Positions 1-11,089 of a stretch of DNA of 64,000 nucleotides are shown here, piece after piece. The stretch is from the NCBI GenBank assembly GCA_963693365.1, contig CAVNZM010000003.1, forward strand, positions 10,788,001 to 10,852,000. Direction: 5' to 3'. The notes beneath the pieces were generated by a model. The model was not told where the DNA came from. It searched no databases and was given only the letters and a program-made list of their open reading frames with translations. The translations under genes were made by a program, and so were the position numbers. Position 1 is the stretch's first letter; every line of letters begins with the position of its first letter. The DNA comes from Amoebidium appalachense. Lineage: Eukaryota; Ichthyosporea.

Positions 1-348
1 GGGGGTGCCCACCCAGGTGATTTTGAAAAGTTCAAATATGAAGTGATATGGCTTTTTGCGATGCCGAACGACAAAGTCTGAAATGTGGCTGGTGAGACGA
101 AGCCAAAATCGAACACATCTGGCAGAGCCTGGTATCACCGTATTCTATCGTATAAATGGAACGTGAAATGGAATGTGCGACTAACAGCTTCAACCAATAG
201 GCGCGATCGATCTGCACTGACGCCGCCTCCGGCGCCAGCGCCGGCAGTGCGCCCGGGGTTGCAGTGATGCATGCATATATGCGCACGTATATATGTACCA
301 TACATTTGTTGGTACTAGTGGGGTAGGCCATTACAGATTACTATTAGA

Positions 349-636
349 TCAGTTTACATTACCGAGATCCCCTATAACATCGAGCACGGACTCACGAAAT
401 TCCCTAGTGTAACTTCCAGCCAAAAAACACAAGTCTCTCGACCGTTCCAGAGTTGGGATATACAGCTCACCCAGATGCTCAAACAAAACCAACCCAACCG
501 AAGTTGTACGAGTACGATCGGTAAGACAGTTTTTCTTCTGCTTGAACCTTGTGCAGTTCTTCTACCAAAACGTTTGCCTCTTTCGGTGAAAGGAATTGTT
601 TTAACACTACTGGGTTATAGATCCCGTTTCCGTACA
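349..636 (-). pseudogene. Possible terminal exon of an unidentified gene, frame-broken
   Basis: Read on the minus strand, a pyrimidine-rich AG acceptor just above 636 opens a frame that begins VYGNGIYNPVVLKQF and continues through LSPKEANVLVEELHKVQ. It stops at 479-481. Moving one base in frame near 490 gives about 45 more protein-like residues (LGELYIPTLERSRDLCFLAG...) ending at a TGA at 349-351. The two halves look like one coding exon with a single-base indel. I do not recognise the family. The phrase FLSPKEANVLVEEL loosely recalls the start of AlkB-like dioxygenase domains, but no iron-binding motif is visible, so no function is assigned. Upstream exons would lie to the right and were not found. 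Confidence 0.3.
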
Positions 637-1052
637 CTGGGGGAAGGTGGATTTTCTTGTGAATAATACTGATATAGCCGGACATTCTGCGACGGTACAC
701 TGCAGCACGTTCCTAGGATAGTACATAGGTTTACCGTAGGTTCTGCTGTGTTTTGAAAACGGAAAAGAAGGGGTTGATTTTTTTTTTTCGAGCTTCCTTG
801 CACGTTGACCCGGCATACCATCGGGCCGGGCCAGTACCCAATTTGACTTCTCGATCAATGATTGGTGGAAGAGTAGTGGCGGGCAACGGCCAAACGGACA
901 CACACAAACGGTCATCGATCTGTGGTGTTTAGTTTAAAATTGCAGCCCACTTCAACCAGCACGTCACAGTTTCCCACAGAAGTTAAACACTTCACAGCTC
1001 ATATCTCAGCTAGAATTAGGTGTGTCTTAGCCTCACTGAGCGATCTGCCAAC

Positions 1053-1423
1053 ATGGGCGTCTCTAATTATAGTCTGGTGCCTGCCAGTCTCCCAGTTGAG
1101 AAGTACCCACCAAAGGGCATAAAGCCTGATAAAAGCCACGAGGGTAATCCGTGGAAACACACATTGATTTGGGAGGTGATTGGTTTGTAGTTCAGGCCCA
1201 CGATGGTGACATGGATGTGTACCAGTTGCGGTCGCTTTGCGAGTTTGATGAAACTTTGGGATGCCAAAAGGGCACCAGAGAGTTTAACAAGGAACCCACG
1301 GTGGGCAGCACTGTGTACATCCCCTGGGTGCAGATGAACGTCGGTACGCTGCAGTGGTTCCAGGGAGAAGTTGTGTCCAGACTCCCCGCTGCTGTTGCTG
1401 GTAAGGGTCTCAAAAGTCACTAA
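1053..1423 (+). pseudogene. Unidentified coding fragment with a one-base frame break
   Basis: An ATG at 1053 opens MGVSNYSLVPASLPVEKYPP and runs to a TAG at 1188-1190. The +1-shifted frame continues without a gap as VVQAHDGDMDVYQLRSLCEF and on to a TAA at 1421-1423, giving about 124 residues in all. A plausible donor (GTAAGG) at about 1398 means this could instead be a first exon. Composition is unlike the CA and C repeats around it. No domain recognised. It lies just upstream of a CA microsatellite and a truncated Copia copy, which may have disrupted it. Confidence 0.3.
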
Positions 1424-1776
1424 ACGTGTGTAAAAAGACTAGTTTTGTCTGCCATAGAGGAAGGCTTATCAGTGTGTCATAAGTATACGGAGACCACACC
1501 TTGTCTTTATATGAACAGAACGAAAGACAAGTTATCCCAAAGAGGACAACCCCCCCCCGCCGCCTTTTTGTTTTGTGCAGGAGGAGAAGTGGGGAATGCA
1601 GGAGGAGAAGGGGGGAAGGAGGTGGGGGAGTGGGGTGGGGGGTTCACCTAGGCAAAGATTGTACAGAGGAAACAAAAGTAGTCGCCACCGTGACCTACTT
1701 TTTTTCGCCTTGTAGTTACTCTCTGGTTTAAGGGCTCTCTTCACGGGTTTTCTTGTCTTTGTGGTACTTACACACA

Positions 1777-1819
<43 letters not shown>

Positions 1820-2086
1820 GTACACACACACACGCACACACACTCGCGCTCGTGCGCACACACACAACGGAGAACGGCTAGCACAACAAACCGGGGGGAA
1901 GAATTGCATACCTTTAGTATTGCAGGCCGGTACCCAACCTACACACACACACATACACACACACACACAGACAGACACGTACATGCACGTGCGCACACAC
2001 ACGCAGGCACACACACCACTTCCCCGTTTCCTCCTAATCAAACAGCCAAACCAACCAACCAAACATGGTGGTGCACGATGATGTAG
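1424..2086. repeat. CA/GT microsatellite block beside the truncated Copia copy
   Basis: Interrupted (CA)n arrays occupy about 1768-1866 and 1941-2012, with a short C run and G-rich purine tract at 1550-1640. No gene is visible. Long His-Thr or Val-Cys reading frames through this block are translations of the repeat. The Copia integrase sequence becomes unrecognisable at about 2087, right next to the array. Confidence 0.85.
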
Positions 2087-3513
2087 TCTTGAATGTAGGC
2101 GGCATGTTGGAGGGCCTCAGCCCACAGTTTGGGGGACAGAGACTGATCTTGGACTTGATGGAGGAGGCAACGGACAATCTCTTGGAGGAACCGCATACGA
2201 CGTTCAACATAGCCGTTCAGTTGAGGGCAGTCCACCGGAGCATAGCTGGCCTTGATGCCCTGGGAGAGGCAAAAAGCACGGGTAGCCTTGGAGGTGAACT
2301 CAGAGCCGGAGTCGAAGTGGTAGACACCAACTTTGGAGGGGGCATGGGTGGCAACGAGGTTGGTGTGAGCTGTGAGAATGTCCAGGGTGGTGGTACGGTT
2401 GGCCATCGGGTAGATCTTGACGAGTCCAGAGGCACGGCAGACAGTGACGAGAGCAACCTTGGAACCTCCGTACGATGTTGTGGTAGGCTCAAAAAAATCC
2501 CAATGCCATTCATGACCGGGGATGTTGGAGTGAGGACGGTCACCCTTGAACGGAGCCTTGGTGGTTTTACCCATAATGCAGCCATGACAATCAGGAACAT
2601 CACAGTCGAGGACAGAGGAGGGGAGACCAATAACAAGGTCGTGTTTCACCATGTCCTTGATGCTGGTCATAGCACGGTGCCCCAGACGATGGTGCCAGAT
2701 GGATGGGTTAACACTGGTAGTGGCAGCCAGAGCCACAGGTCCTGGACGAGTGGGTGGTTGAATGGTGTAGTCCTTGAAGTAATACAGACCGTTGTGTAGA
2801 CGGAGGTTGACGAGATGACGGCCGGTGAGTCGGTCGAAGAGGAATGACGGAGTGGAGGCATCGTTCAAATCACCCTTGATGTATTCGGCAGCAGCTTGGG
2901 ATGTTGAAATGAGGAAGGCTTGGCCAGACGGGGTGTAGTAGGCTTCAATGGTAAGGGTGGCAGTGCCATGGTCGGTGGTGGTGTTGATGACGATATGGCC
3001 GGTGTGAGTGGCCAAGACGGGGGTGCCATTGAAGGCAGCAACGGGAGTCGGTGTCAGAAGGGGAGTGAGGTCATGGAAGAACTCACGGGTGGGGCAGACA
3101 GTCATGTTGCACCCGGAATCCCAGGCAGGGTCGGAGGACACGGGGACGGAGCTAGCATTGTATGCCGAGAAAGCAAAGGAGACAGATTTCTCACTGCCTT
3201 GACGGGAACGGTTGTGTCTGGACATACGGCATTTCGGCTCAGGGCAATCGATGATCGTGTGATCAGGCTCGTGGCAGTAGGAGCATTCTTTCACGGACGG
3301 GGTGTTAGAACGAGCCGGGGAATCAGAACGACGGGAACCCGAGAAACGGGAACGACTGGGGGAACGAGACGTGGACCGGAAGGCAGGCCGGTGGGGGGAA
3401 CGGGATCGGGTGTGCTGACGGGAGAGACGAGTTCGGAGGTCCGTACCAGGGGTACTGTCAAGTCGGTTGCGTAAGTCACGGCGAGGAAGATCACGGGGGG
3501 GGAGCACTGGCAT
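2087..3513 (-). CDS. pol: Copia gag C-terminus, protease and integrase (truncated)
   Basis: In order: an Arg/Ser-rich segment; a CCHC zinc knuckle C-SYC-HEPDH-TIID-C; an aspartic protease motif in PAWDSGCNMTVC; the integrase zinc-binding region with WHHRLGHRAMTS and CHGCIMGK; and the integrase core with acidic residues in WHWDFFEP, HFDSGSEF and GYVERRMRF. All three catalytic acids (D, D, E) are present. The frame ends at AAYIQDYI, where the sibling copy continues AAYIVNVTPST, so truncation falls just after the core. Gag and pol appear to share one frame here, as in many Copia elements. Confidence 0.85.
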
Positions 3514-4250
3514 TTAATGCCATGCTGGACTTGGAGGCACGGTGGGCACGGTTGCTCCGGAGTTGCATCTTGAGGTCTTGACGTAACTCGATGCCCTTGA
3601 CGTGGTTGTGGAGGGACTCGAAGTCGGGGGAATAGCTTATCACCGAAGTGATAGTCTTCGATAAGACGGTTGAACTCAGGGGTGAGGTCGTCTCTGGTGG
3701 TGAGTTCATTGAAGAACTTCTCAGCTAGACGAGTGAAGTGAATGGACTCATCTTGGAGGGACTGGAGCTGGTTCACGATGGTCTGCAGACGGCTCAGGTA
3801 GGTGGTGAATGATTCACCGGGCTGAAGGGCACAGGCATCCCACTGACGGTGAAGGATGCGGATCTGATCGGGTTTGCCTTGGAGATAGTGTTGACGGAAT
3901 TTCCACATGGCCCGTTCAGGGTCCATGCCAATACGGTACTGGGCAACGGTGGTGAGGACGGAAGGGTCGATGTTCTGTATCATATGGAGCAGGAGGCAAT
4001 TGCGGGCCTCCTTGAGTTCCGCGGTAGTGCCGTAGCCATAGAAGGGGGGGTCACCGTCAACCGCGACGGTGGTAGGGGGGACGTAGTTGTCAGCAAGTAC
4101 AACATCCACGAGTCGGACACCTTTAGTGCCGGTCATCATGCCGAGAAAAATGATTTCCCATTGAAAATAGGTGGTTTTGCTATCGGGACCAGTCTTCCCT
4201 TCACCTTTCCACATGGTTATTTTGTTTACGCCAGTTTTGTTTGGATCCAT
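3291..4250 (-). CDS. gag: Copia gag (N-terminal part, frame-shifted)
   Basis: Starts MDPNKTGVNKITMWKGEG at an ATG that the second copy shares (48354). It encodes the capsid-like region typical of Copia gag, with LHMIQNIDPSVLTTVAQY, WKFRQHYLQGK and a helical segment ending NELTTRDDLTPEFNRLIEDY. After FGDKLFP the frame is wrong: copy 1 has five C where copy 2 has four near 3630, and the true gag continues in the frame that reaches the zinc knuckle. The last third of this ORF is therefore an out-of-frame artefact. Not functional as it stands. Confidence 0.75.
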   Translation of the reverse strand: MDPNKTGVNKITMWKGEGKTGPDSKTTYFQWEIIFLGMMTGTKGVRLVDVVLADNYVPPTTVAVDGDPPFYGYGTTAELKEARNCLLLHMIQNIDPSVLTTVAQYRIGMDPERAMWKFRQHYLQGKPDQIRILHRQWDACALQPGESFTTYLSRLQTIVNQLQSLQDESIHFTRLAEKFFNELTTRDDLTPEFNRLIEDYHFGDKLFPRLRVPPQPRQGHRVTSRPQDATPEQPCPPCLQVQHGIKCQCSPPVIFLAVTYATDLTVPLVRTSELVSPVSTPDPVPPTGLPSGPRLVPPVVPVSRVPVVLIPRLVLTPRP

Positions 4251-5237
4251 GATTGAAAAACGAGCGCTAGTTCTAGATGTGTGTAGGGAGCGTGCAAAAG
4301 GGCTGCATAACCTGTTAAATTATATTAGTATTTGGGATGTAAGCAGAGACACAGTGGTGCAGTGTGAAAACACCACAGACACACACAACAACAAAACACG
4401 GAACGATCGGAGCAGTGTACACAACAGACATCAATGTTTAGACACGACTGAACTGAATTTATTCTGATCTTCAAATAAATACCTGAAATTCCTCTAAGTC
4501 AAATCCATACATGATTTCTGACCAGTCGGAAATCAGATCTATCTCTAATAGAAACCAATCACTAAGAACCAATTGCTTTCAGAGAGATCCGGTACGCGGA
4601 GACGCACACGATAGGACACAGACACTAGTTAAGGTCAACTTGTGTCATCATCAAGGAAGTTCTTACCTATGACATACTGCAAAGACTCAGACATATCACA
4701 CTTAACCTTGATGATTGGTTAAAGCCCGGCAACACATGAAAACTAAAGTAAATTAATGAAGTCTAAACACACATGCTATTCTAAGTGTAGCCTAAGTGTG
4801 TTATCGTCCAATGAACACGTATTAAGTAACACAAATCTACCTAACATATATTAGTAGAAAAGAAATACGATTATACACTTGAAGACAAAGAGAGAAAGAA
4901 AAGAAAATAAGGAAGGAGAAAGAGGAAGGAAAAGAGAGCACAGATCACCAAACAAGATAGTAATAGCATAACTATAACCAGAGATATTTATGTACACACG
5001 AACATGTACACGTCTCTCCCTGAGTGGGTGGATCCGTGTACACACATATAAATATTCTAATCGATATTTCAATACACGATTAGAGCCGATACAACACGAT
5101 TACAAGTATACAAGCATATCGGAGATCGATGCTTCATGTTACATAATAGGAGTGTGGCATATACACTAAGCATATGAACTGAAACATAACACAAACTGAG
5201 AAGATCTTACCATATGTAGATACTACGTATTACAACA
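4251..5237 (-). repeat. 5' LTR and leader of Copia copy 1
   Basis: The stretch is AT-rich and non-coding. Its outer end, read on the minus strand, starts TGTTGTAATACGTAG and matches the LTR of copy 2 at 47326 base for base over most of the first 40 nt. It contains ordinary promoter-like AT-rich DNA but no single motif I can assign. The LTR/leader boundary and the primer binding site were not resolved. Confidence 0.7.
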
Positions 5238-5434
5238 ATATCGGCAAGAATTCTTACTGATGACATCTTTACAACCGATGAGCTGGTCAACAACTCGTTT
5301 GTGTGTCACGGGAAAACAGCTCGCTTACTTGGAGTGGGCACGGTCGGGCAGCTTGATCCCGCCAAAACTCACCTGGTGTACCGTACGTGACCATACTAGC
5401 ACACACATACACATGCACGCACATATACGTGCCG

Positions 5435-5472
<38 letters not shown>

Positions 5473-5476
5473 TCAT

Positions 5477-5508
<32 letters not shown>

Positions 5509-6030
5509 ACACACACACGCACACACACAAACACAACAGTGGTGAAAACACACAGGGAGGCAAACAAAATAAATTGGTACACACTCACTACACCGGTACC
5601 CACACACACGTTTACATGCAGGCGCACGCACACATGAACACACACAGAAGCACACCGAGCGCAAATCTGTGTGCACATACACACAGGCACATATATCGGG
5701 CACACACATACACACACCTTCTGATATGCCCCTTTGCCCTTCTCCCTCACACCATGCACAAACATGCACATGGGCACACATACACACACAGACATATCAT
5801 CAGGCACACACACACACACACACACCCACACATACCACACATACACACACACACCCACACACACATACACCGGTGAAAGCACACAGGGAGGCACACAAAA
5901 TATATCCGCGCACACTCACTACACTGGTACCCACACACGCGTTTACATGCATACGCACGCACACATGCACACACACACAAGCACACTGGGCATAAATCTG
6001 CGCGCACATACACACGTAGACATATACATC

Positions 6031-6111
<81 letters not shown>

Positions 6112-6173
6112 TTTCTGATATGCCCCTTTGCCCTTCTCCCTCACCCCGGGTGATTGTCTCCCTTGTCCCCCCC

Positions 6174-6204
<31 letters not shown>

Positions 6205-6359
6205 CATTACCACCACCACCACCACCACCACCACCACCACCAACCCTACCCTCATCTTCGACTCCCTTATTCCCATCCCCACATTCATTGCCACCCAATT
6301 CTTTTTGCCTTCCGTAAGAAGGCCCAAGCTCCTCTGCATCACTGTCATCCCCCCCCCCC

Positions 6360-6395
<36 letters not shown>

Positions 6396-6770
6396 TTCCC
6401 TCCCTTCCTCCCTCCCACCCCCCTCCCCACTCCTTTCAGTCATGACCAACTACCTCGTCACTGGATCCCTGGACCCTGCAACCGATGCTGTCTACAAGGC
6501 CATAAAGAGGGGGGGGAGCATCGCCTGCGACAATGCACGCAAAGGCTTGCATAGTCATTTGGCCACAGCAACGTAAAACAACACCCATCAATACACGGCT
6601 CGGGAATCCAGAGAATAAATAAGGTACTGGATACATGCCCTCCCCCCCCCCCCCCCCCCCCCCCCCGACCCGCCCGCCCGCCTGCCCCAACCTCCTAACC
6701 CCCCACCCCTCTGCATCCCTTCCCTCTTCTCGCCACACTCATTCACTCACTCAGTCACTCTCACCACTTA
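5238..6770. repeat. CA microsatellites, C homopolymers and a repeated segment
   Basis: Perfect or near-perfect (CA)n arrays lie at about 5438-5530, 5806-5870 and 6034-6112. Poly-C tracts lie at about 6168-6190, 6351-6392 and 6641-6666, with (CAC)n near 6205-6243. Two segments of roughly 250 bp (about 5530-5770 and 5870-6150) resemble each other: both carry ACACAGGGAGGCA, a CTGGTACCC or CCGGTACCC motif and TCTGATATGCCCCTTTGCCC. That points to a local duplication of repeat plus unique sequence. No gene seen. Confidence 0.8.
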
Positions 6771-6951
6771 AATGAAAAAGACTACTCGAAGACACGATTC
6801 TAAAAACTCAAATGTACACATGTACATACGTCTCTCATCTTTTTACCTGGTCATATCACATCTTTTTTCCCTCCTCCTGCATCTGCTCGGATGCAGAGAG
6901 CGCGGTCCCCCCTACACACACAGACACATATCCCTGTGTTTGTACGACTTA

Positions 6952-6987
6952 TCCACGGCCATCTAGAAACACCTAGATGGCCGTGGA
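6952..6987. other. Perfect 15-bp inverted repeat (hairpin, 6-nt loop)
   Basis: TCCACGGCCATCTAG at 6952-6966 is followed by the loop AAACAC and then its exact reverse complement CTAGATGGCCGTGGA at 6973-6987. The stem is GC-rich and perfect. No U-tract follows and no gene is adjacent, so it is not an obvious terminator. Confidence 0.85.
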
Positions 6988-7516
6988 CTTATCAAAAAAT
7001 GAGATATGCACCTAGTGCATGTGATAGGTCCATAGTGGAATGCTACCTCGTGCAGCAAATACTGAGCCTTCTTCATAGAGGCAATAAAAAAATAAAAAAA
7101 TAACTTAATGCATACACCAGAAGGACGTGAGGCTATTAAGGGAATATGTCATTTACATGTGTCTATTAAGGAATATATCATTAACATGTGTGTTTCTTTG
7201 CAGAAACGATGACAGTGGTGCTCGAATTTACTTCCGGTACTCTACTGTGGCTTCTTCCGGACATCAAATTAGACTGCAGCAATATTCTGGACCGCGAAGA
7301 CCTATAGGTGATTTTATAGTATTTTCATACATGTGCATTGCTTCCTCAATTGTTGTTGGCATGCATGTTGGAGTTTCGATTACCTGCAGGTACACGGAGT
7401 AAGCCATATAACATTTGCCATACTGTAGTTGGGTGTAACACCCGAACACACGCGCACTATATACAGTATATGATATGTACGTGTGTGTATGTATGTATGT
7501 ATTGTATGTATGTATG

Positions 7517-7584
<68 letters not shown>

Positions 7585-7832
7585 TACGCACGGCTCCATG
7601 TTTTTATAGTAATAATAATAAAGCTCGAGGCCCGCGGCCTTGACGCCGGACAACTGGATATTGTCCCGCATCAACCCCTTGATATCCGCCGCATTTAATT
7701 GGATGACCGACAACCCATATATAGCTATTTTCATGTCGATTCTACTGCAGAGAATTGGCCAATGATTTTTATCATATTGGCTAGCCCTTTTTGGAAGCAC
7801 CGCTAACCAATCCGATCGGGCCCAAAACAAAC
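6988..7832. other. No confident gene; GT/TA microsatellite
   Basis: An AG-flanked open stretch at about 7202-7307 has a following GTGATT and could be an exon, but nothing supports it further. A (GTAT)n, (TA)n and (TG)n compound microsatellite lies at about 7486-7580. The remainder is unique DNA without recognisable features. Confidence 0.6.
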
Positions 7833-7946
7833 CAGATTTGATCGTACGGCCCCAGATTTTGGCGCACTATGACCAGAAATCTGATGATACGATCAAATCT
7901 GTAGGGCGCTGGCAGTATGCCGGCGACAGCGTACGATCACATCTGG
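7833..7946. repeat. Inverted-repeat unit, possible small transposon remnant
   Basis: CAGATTTGATCGTA at 7833-7846 is exactly complementary to TACGATCAAATCTG at 7888-7901. A third, imperfect copy (TACGATCACATCTG) lies at 7932-7945. The 68-bp inverted structure could be a miniature element end or a stem-loop. No target duplication was identified. Confidence 0.55.
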
Positions 7947-7961
7947 ATATCTCAGATTTAA

Positions 7962-8724
7962 CCAGCGCGCTTCGTCGCTTCCACACCTATCCCTAGACGC
8001 CTTTTTGATTCTCTCTACGCGCTCACACCACCATCACAACGCGTACACGAATTAGCCCTTAAATTTCACGAGCACATCACCCGCCTGTCCGCTTGTGCCC
8101 CGGACCACCCGCTCTTCCGGCTACACGCATCCCCGCCGGATTCGCCCCTGTACCTCTTCCCTTCCCCATCGTCTCTGCCCATTGCCGAGCGCTATGTGGA
8201 ATGGCTGGCGACCCCCCCGGAGGTACGGCTAGATCATAGTGTGAATATGAATAGTTTCAAGTCTATGGCTGATAGATATCTTTTTACTCTACGTGTTGAG
8301 TCCCTTCCGGTGTTAGGACCGCACAAACACCAACTACTAGTAGCCTATATGGCGGATACGGTTAGAGAGTCTCGTTCATACATAGATTCGTTTATTCGTA
8401 ATGTGGTGTGGTGTAAAAACGCAAAGATGATTATGGCTTGGCGGTGTAATCGGTTTCTGGTGTCTCCTGCTCGTATGTGTAATATGTGTGGGGGGGGCGG
8501 TTTACTCGCGGCTGCATATCTATCAATAAATGCAACCTGTTAGCTAATGTATTAGAACCGGAGGTTATTGGCGGTTTTATTCTCTTTTCTTCATCTCTTC
8601 CTCAATATATCCGTTTTAAGATGACTATCCTAGATCACCTTATTAATGCTGCACAGTATGATATTGTGATCCGGTGCCTTAACTTTCTGTCGGAGCTACC
8701 GATGCTAGCATCTGCTTACCCATA
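7962..8724 (+). pseudogene. Unidentified ORF broken at a G run
   Basis: An open frame starts after a TAA at 7959-7961, with FVASTPIPRRLFDSLYALTP, and continues through FHEHITRLSACAPDHPLFRL and ERYVEWLATPPEVRLDHSV to RMCNMCGG. At the G run 8490-8497 the frame must shift to continue as FTRGCISINKCNLLANVLEP and on to LNFLSELPMLASAYP, ending at TAA 8722-8724. Joined length is about 250 residues. The first in-frame ATG is 8247, so an upstream exon or start is likely missing. It carries one CxxC followed by two further cysteines, but no domain that I recognise. It could be a mobile-element ORF or a decayed host gene. Confidence 0.4.
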
Positions 8725-10856
8725 ATATGTAATAGGGGTGTCAGACACTACGATGGCGCTCATTGTTGCCTAGCATGTACATATGTCACTGGCTGCATTT
8801 GATTGGCTGTGCTGGAAAACGCAGTAGGCCGTCGTGTGCCGGTGCACGTGGCTGTTTTGTGCACATGTTACAATAGCAGCACGATCTCCCTAAACTCCAT
8901 GTTTACACATCCCTCACCCTGGCTCTGCCTTGTCGGTGCTCCAAAACACACATACAAATCCCCCTAGACTCAGTGCCTGCACATGGTCGCATTCACGTGC
9001 AGGTCACGTGACACATGCGATGCCATACTGCCGTCTACAGCAACAACCACGGCAGCATGTATACCGGCCCAGCACGAAATATACTTATCGGCAGCCCACT
9101 GAACTCGCCCATTTTCTCTTTTTCATGTATGTCCCTCCTTTTTTGTAAAATCACCCTTTTTGGCCTCCCGGTAGTGGATTTTGCAGGATTTGACTTCTTT
9201 GAGGTCCAAAAACCTCAAATTTTCCCCGGCGGGGCCGGGGAGGGAGAATTCAAAAATTGCCCGCTCCTGATATGGTACCCGGGCCGTCGAATGTGGCTGG
9301 GCCTCCGGCAATGTCCACGCAATAAAAAGTGTGTAAACCCCCTTCGTCGCTTCCATAATATTTCAGATTTCATCTTTTGAAAATCACCTGGGCAGTCAGC
9401 TTCCAGCTGCTGTAAGCGCGCCTCCACTTGCATGAACGACGAGGTCCGTTTGGTCCTGACGTTTGGCTTTACTCTCGGCTACTTGGGTTGTTAAGTCGGT
9501 GACTTGGGTGCGGAGATGCTCATGATGCGCCATAAGTTTGATTGAGCACAGATTTCCTAGCCTTCTCGGGTATCAGCTGCAGTTGTTCTTTCGTAATAAA
9601 ACTACTGGCTGGCGGCGCGGCCAGTGGTGCTTTATTTAACCTCGGGAAAGGGAACCTGTTCCGCCCGGCTCTGTTTCGTTAACCGCTTACCTGGGGATTC
9701 TCCTTCCCGTGTATCACGTTTGCAGCTCCCAGGCGGTGTCCCAGGAGGATCCGGGAACATGATAAGGGACTTTACCGAAGAATTTGACCTAAAGTTTTAT
9801 AAAAGTTTTTCATGTTTTTTCGTGATCGCTTGAGCAGATCAAACTGTTTTGCTGGGATCTCAGTGTACGTGTGAAGGGGGTATAACAACACACTAATCGT
9901 AAAAACTTGGTGCATTTTGGTTGAACAGTTCCCAAGTTATTACATTTTTATTTTTTTGAAACGTGCATAACGTTATGCTCAAACCTGCACAACGTTATAC
10001 AATTTTACTTAGTAAATGTGAATTTGCCTCAAAAAAATTCGTTAAAGTGCCTTGGATACGTCCTGAGAAGCCATGGATGGGTACCAGCTGCCCCTTTAGG
10101 GGCCTAAGTAGAGGTGGATGGTGCTGATTGTGGTGCATGTCTCCACGCCCATATATATGGGAGGGATCCCTTGCCACTTTTCGCCAAGTCGCTCACGCCG
10201 TCACGACCGGGCCGTTGGCCCGGGGCCCCTAGCGAAGTGGTTTGGGGAGAACCGCTAGGTCTGACGTCACTCAGATCTTTTTCAAGGGCCAATCACATCA
10301 CCTACTCGTACATTCCACTGACATGTGGAATCGCATGGTTTGATTACTAATACGGAAGAATATTTTGCTTCACAGAAACGCTCTTTCTCAATTCTCAGAC
10401 AGCCACACTGAGTTACTTTGCCTCCCTTTTATTTTCGAGACACGGGAAATGAGGCCTTTCCATTGTTACTGAACATAAAGTAAGTTTGTTAATTTATCGA
10501 TTGCTTCAATTCAAGAGCTGCTGCACGTACTGAAATGATTACTATTCAGTGAAAATTTAAAGCAGACTACTAATGCACACAGAAAAACACAAGAGCAAAA
10601 AATCAAACCAAAAATGATGAAAAATTATCCTTTCGTTTGGGTCGTGACGTTTACTAATGCCATTCATCCGATTCATCGGCGTCAAAGCTTCGAACTTCGA
10701 AGAGTGAATCGTGTTTGCTTTGGTCTAGGGAGATTTACACTGATACGAAATTGAAGTCGTTGATTGGTTGCCTGGAAGACTCCAATCTCAGCCAAGTTAG
10801 GATATAATAAACTGTGCGCTTTGATTGGTGCCTTGGCTTCATCACCGAATTCGGCG
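8725..10856. other. No supported gene; unique DNA with a 14-bp palindrome
   Basis: A 121-codon frame at 9015-9380 has no recognisable domain and no flanking signals. The perfect palindrome GCATAACGTTATGC is at 9965-9978, with a related GCACAACGTTATAC at 9987-10000. The segment around 9350-9400 resembles, in reverse complement, the first 50 bases of the window (shared CAGGTGATTTT and AAAAG), suggesting a dispersed repeat. Inverted CCAAT motifs (ATTGG) near 10763 and 10825 may belong to the promoter of the next gene. Confidence 0.6.
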
Positions 10857-10858
10857 GG

Positions 10859-10867
10859 TATATAAAG
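10859..10867 (+). promoter_or_regulatory. TATA box of the secreted lectin-like gene
   Basis: TATATAAAG lies about 225 bases ahead of the ATG at 11090, in a stretch that also has two inverted CCAAT motifs (ATTGG) upstream. Transcription would start near 10890-10900, giving an A/C-rich 5' leader of about 190 bases. Confidence 0.6.
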
Positions 10868-11089
10868 CATTGGCCACTGCCATTCCACTTCATTCAGGTC
10901 ACAAAACACCAATGGGAATCAGCACCAGCTACTAACACCAAGACTTCAACCCACGAGGCTTCATGTTATGAAACGCATCACACGCCAAAAAAGCGTCAAA
11001 ACCAACAACAAACAATACAGCAGAACAGCCGACCAGTTTCTTTTACTATTGCTGCGGAGCGGATTCGGACTGCAAAGCAGGCAAAGAAA

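Larger units (their letters stand above)
2087..5237 (-). mobile_element. Copia-type LTR retrotransposon, 3'-truncated copy (copy 1)
   Basis: The element reads right to left: a 5' LTR whose TGTTGTAATACG end lies at 5237, gag from an ATG at 4250, then protease and integrase. It stops inside integrase at about 2087, so reverse transcriptase, RNase H and the 3' LTR are missing. The protease-before-integrase order, with integrase ahead of the missing RT, is the Copia (Pseudoviridae) order. The LTR and gag match a second locus at 47.3-49.5 kb, and the integrase tail matches 46.8-47.3 kb, so these are family members. I cannot set the LTR 3' boundary because similarity continues into the leader. Confidence 0.88.

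Noticed and set aside
1761-2081. Long His-Thr and Val-Cys reading frames (also at 5260-6150, 17469-17894, 22376-23002, 24480-25000, 35559-36380, 40095-40770, 41994-42720)
   Set aside because: They are translations of CA/TG microsatellites, open in several frames and on both strands.
2065-2799. Plus-strand 244-codon ORF
   Set aside because: Antisense shadow of the Copia integrase, which has the conserved motifs on the minus strand.
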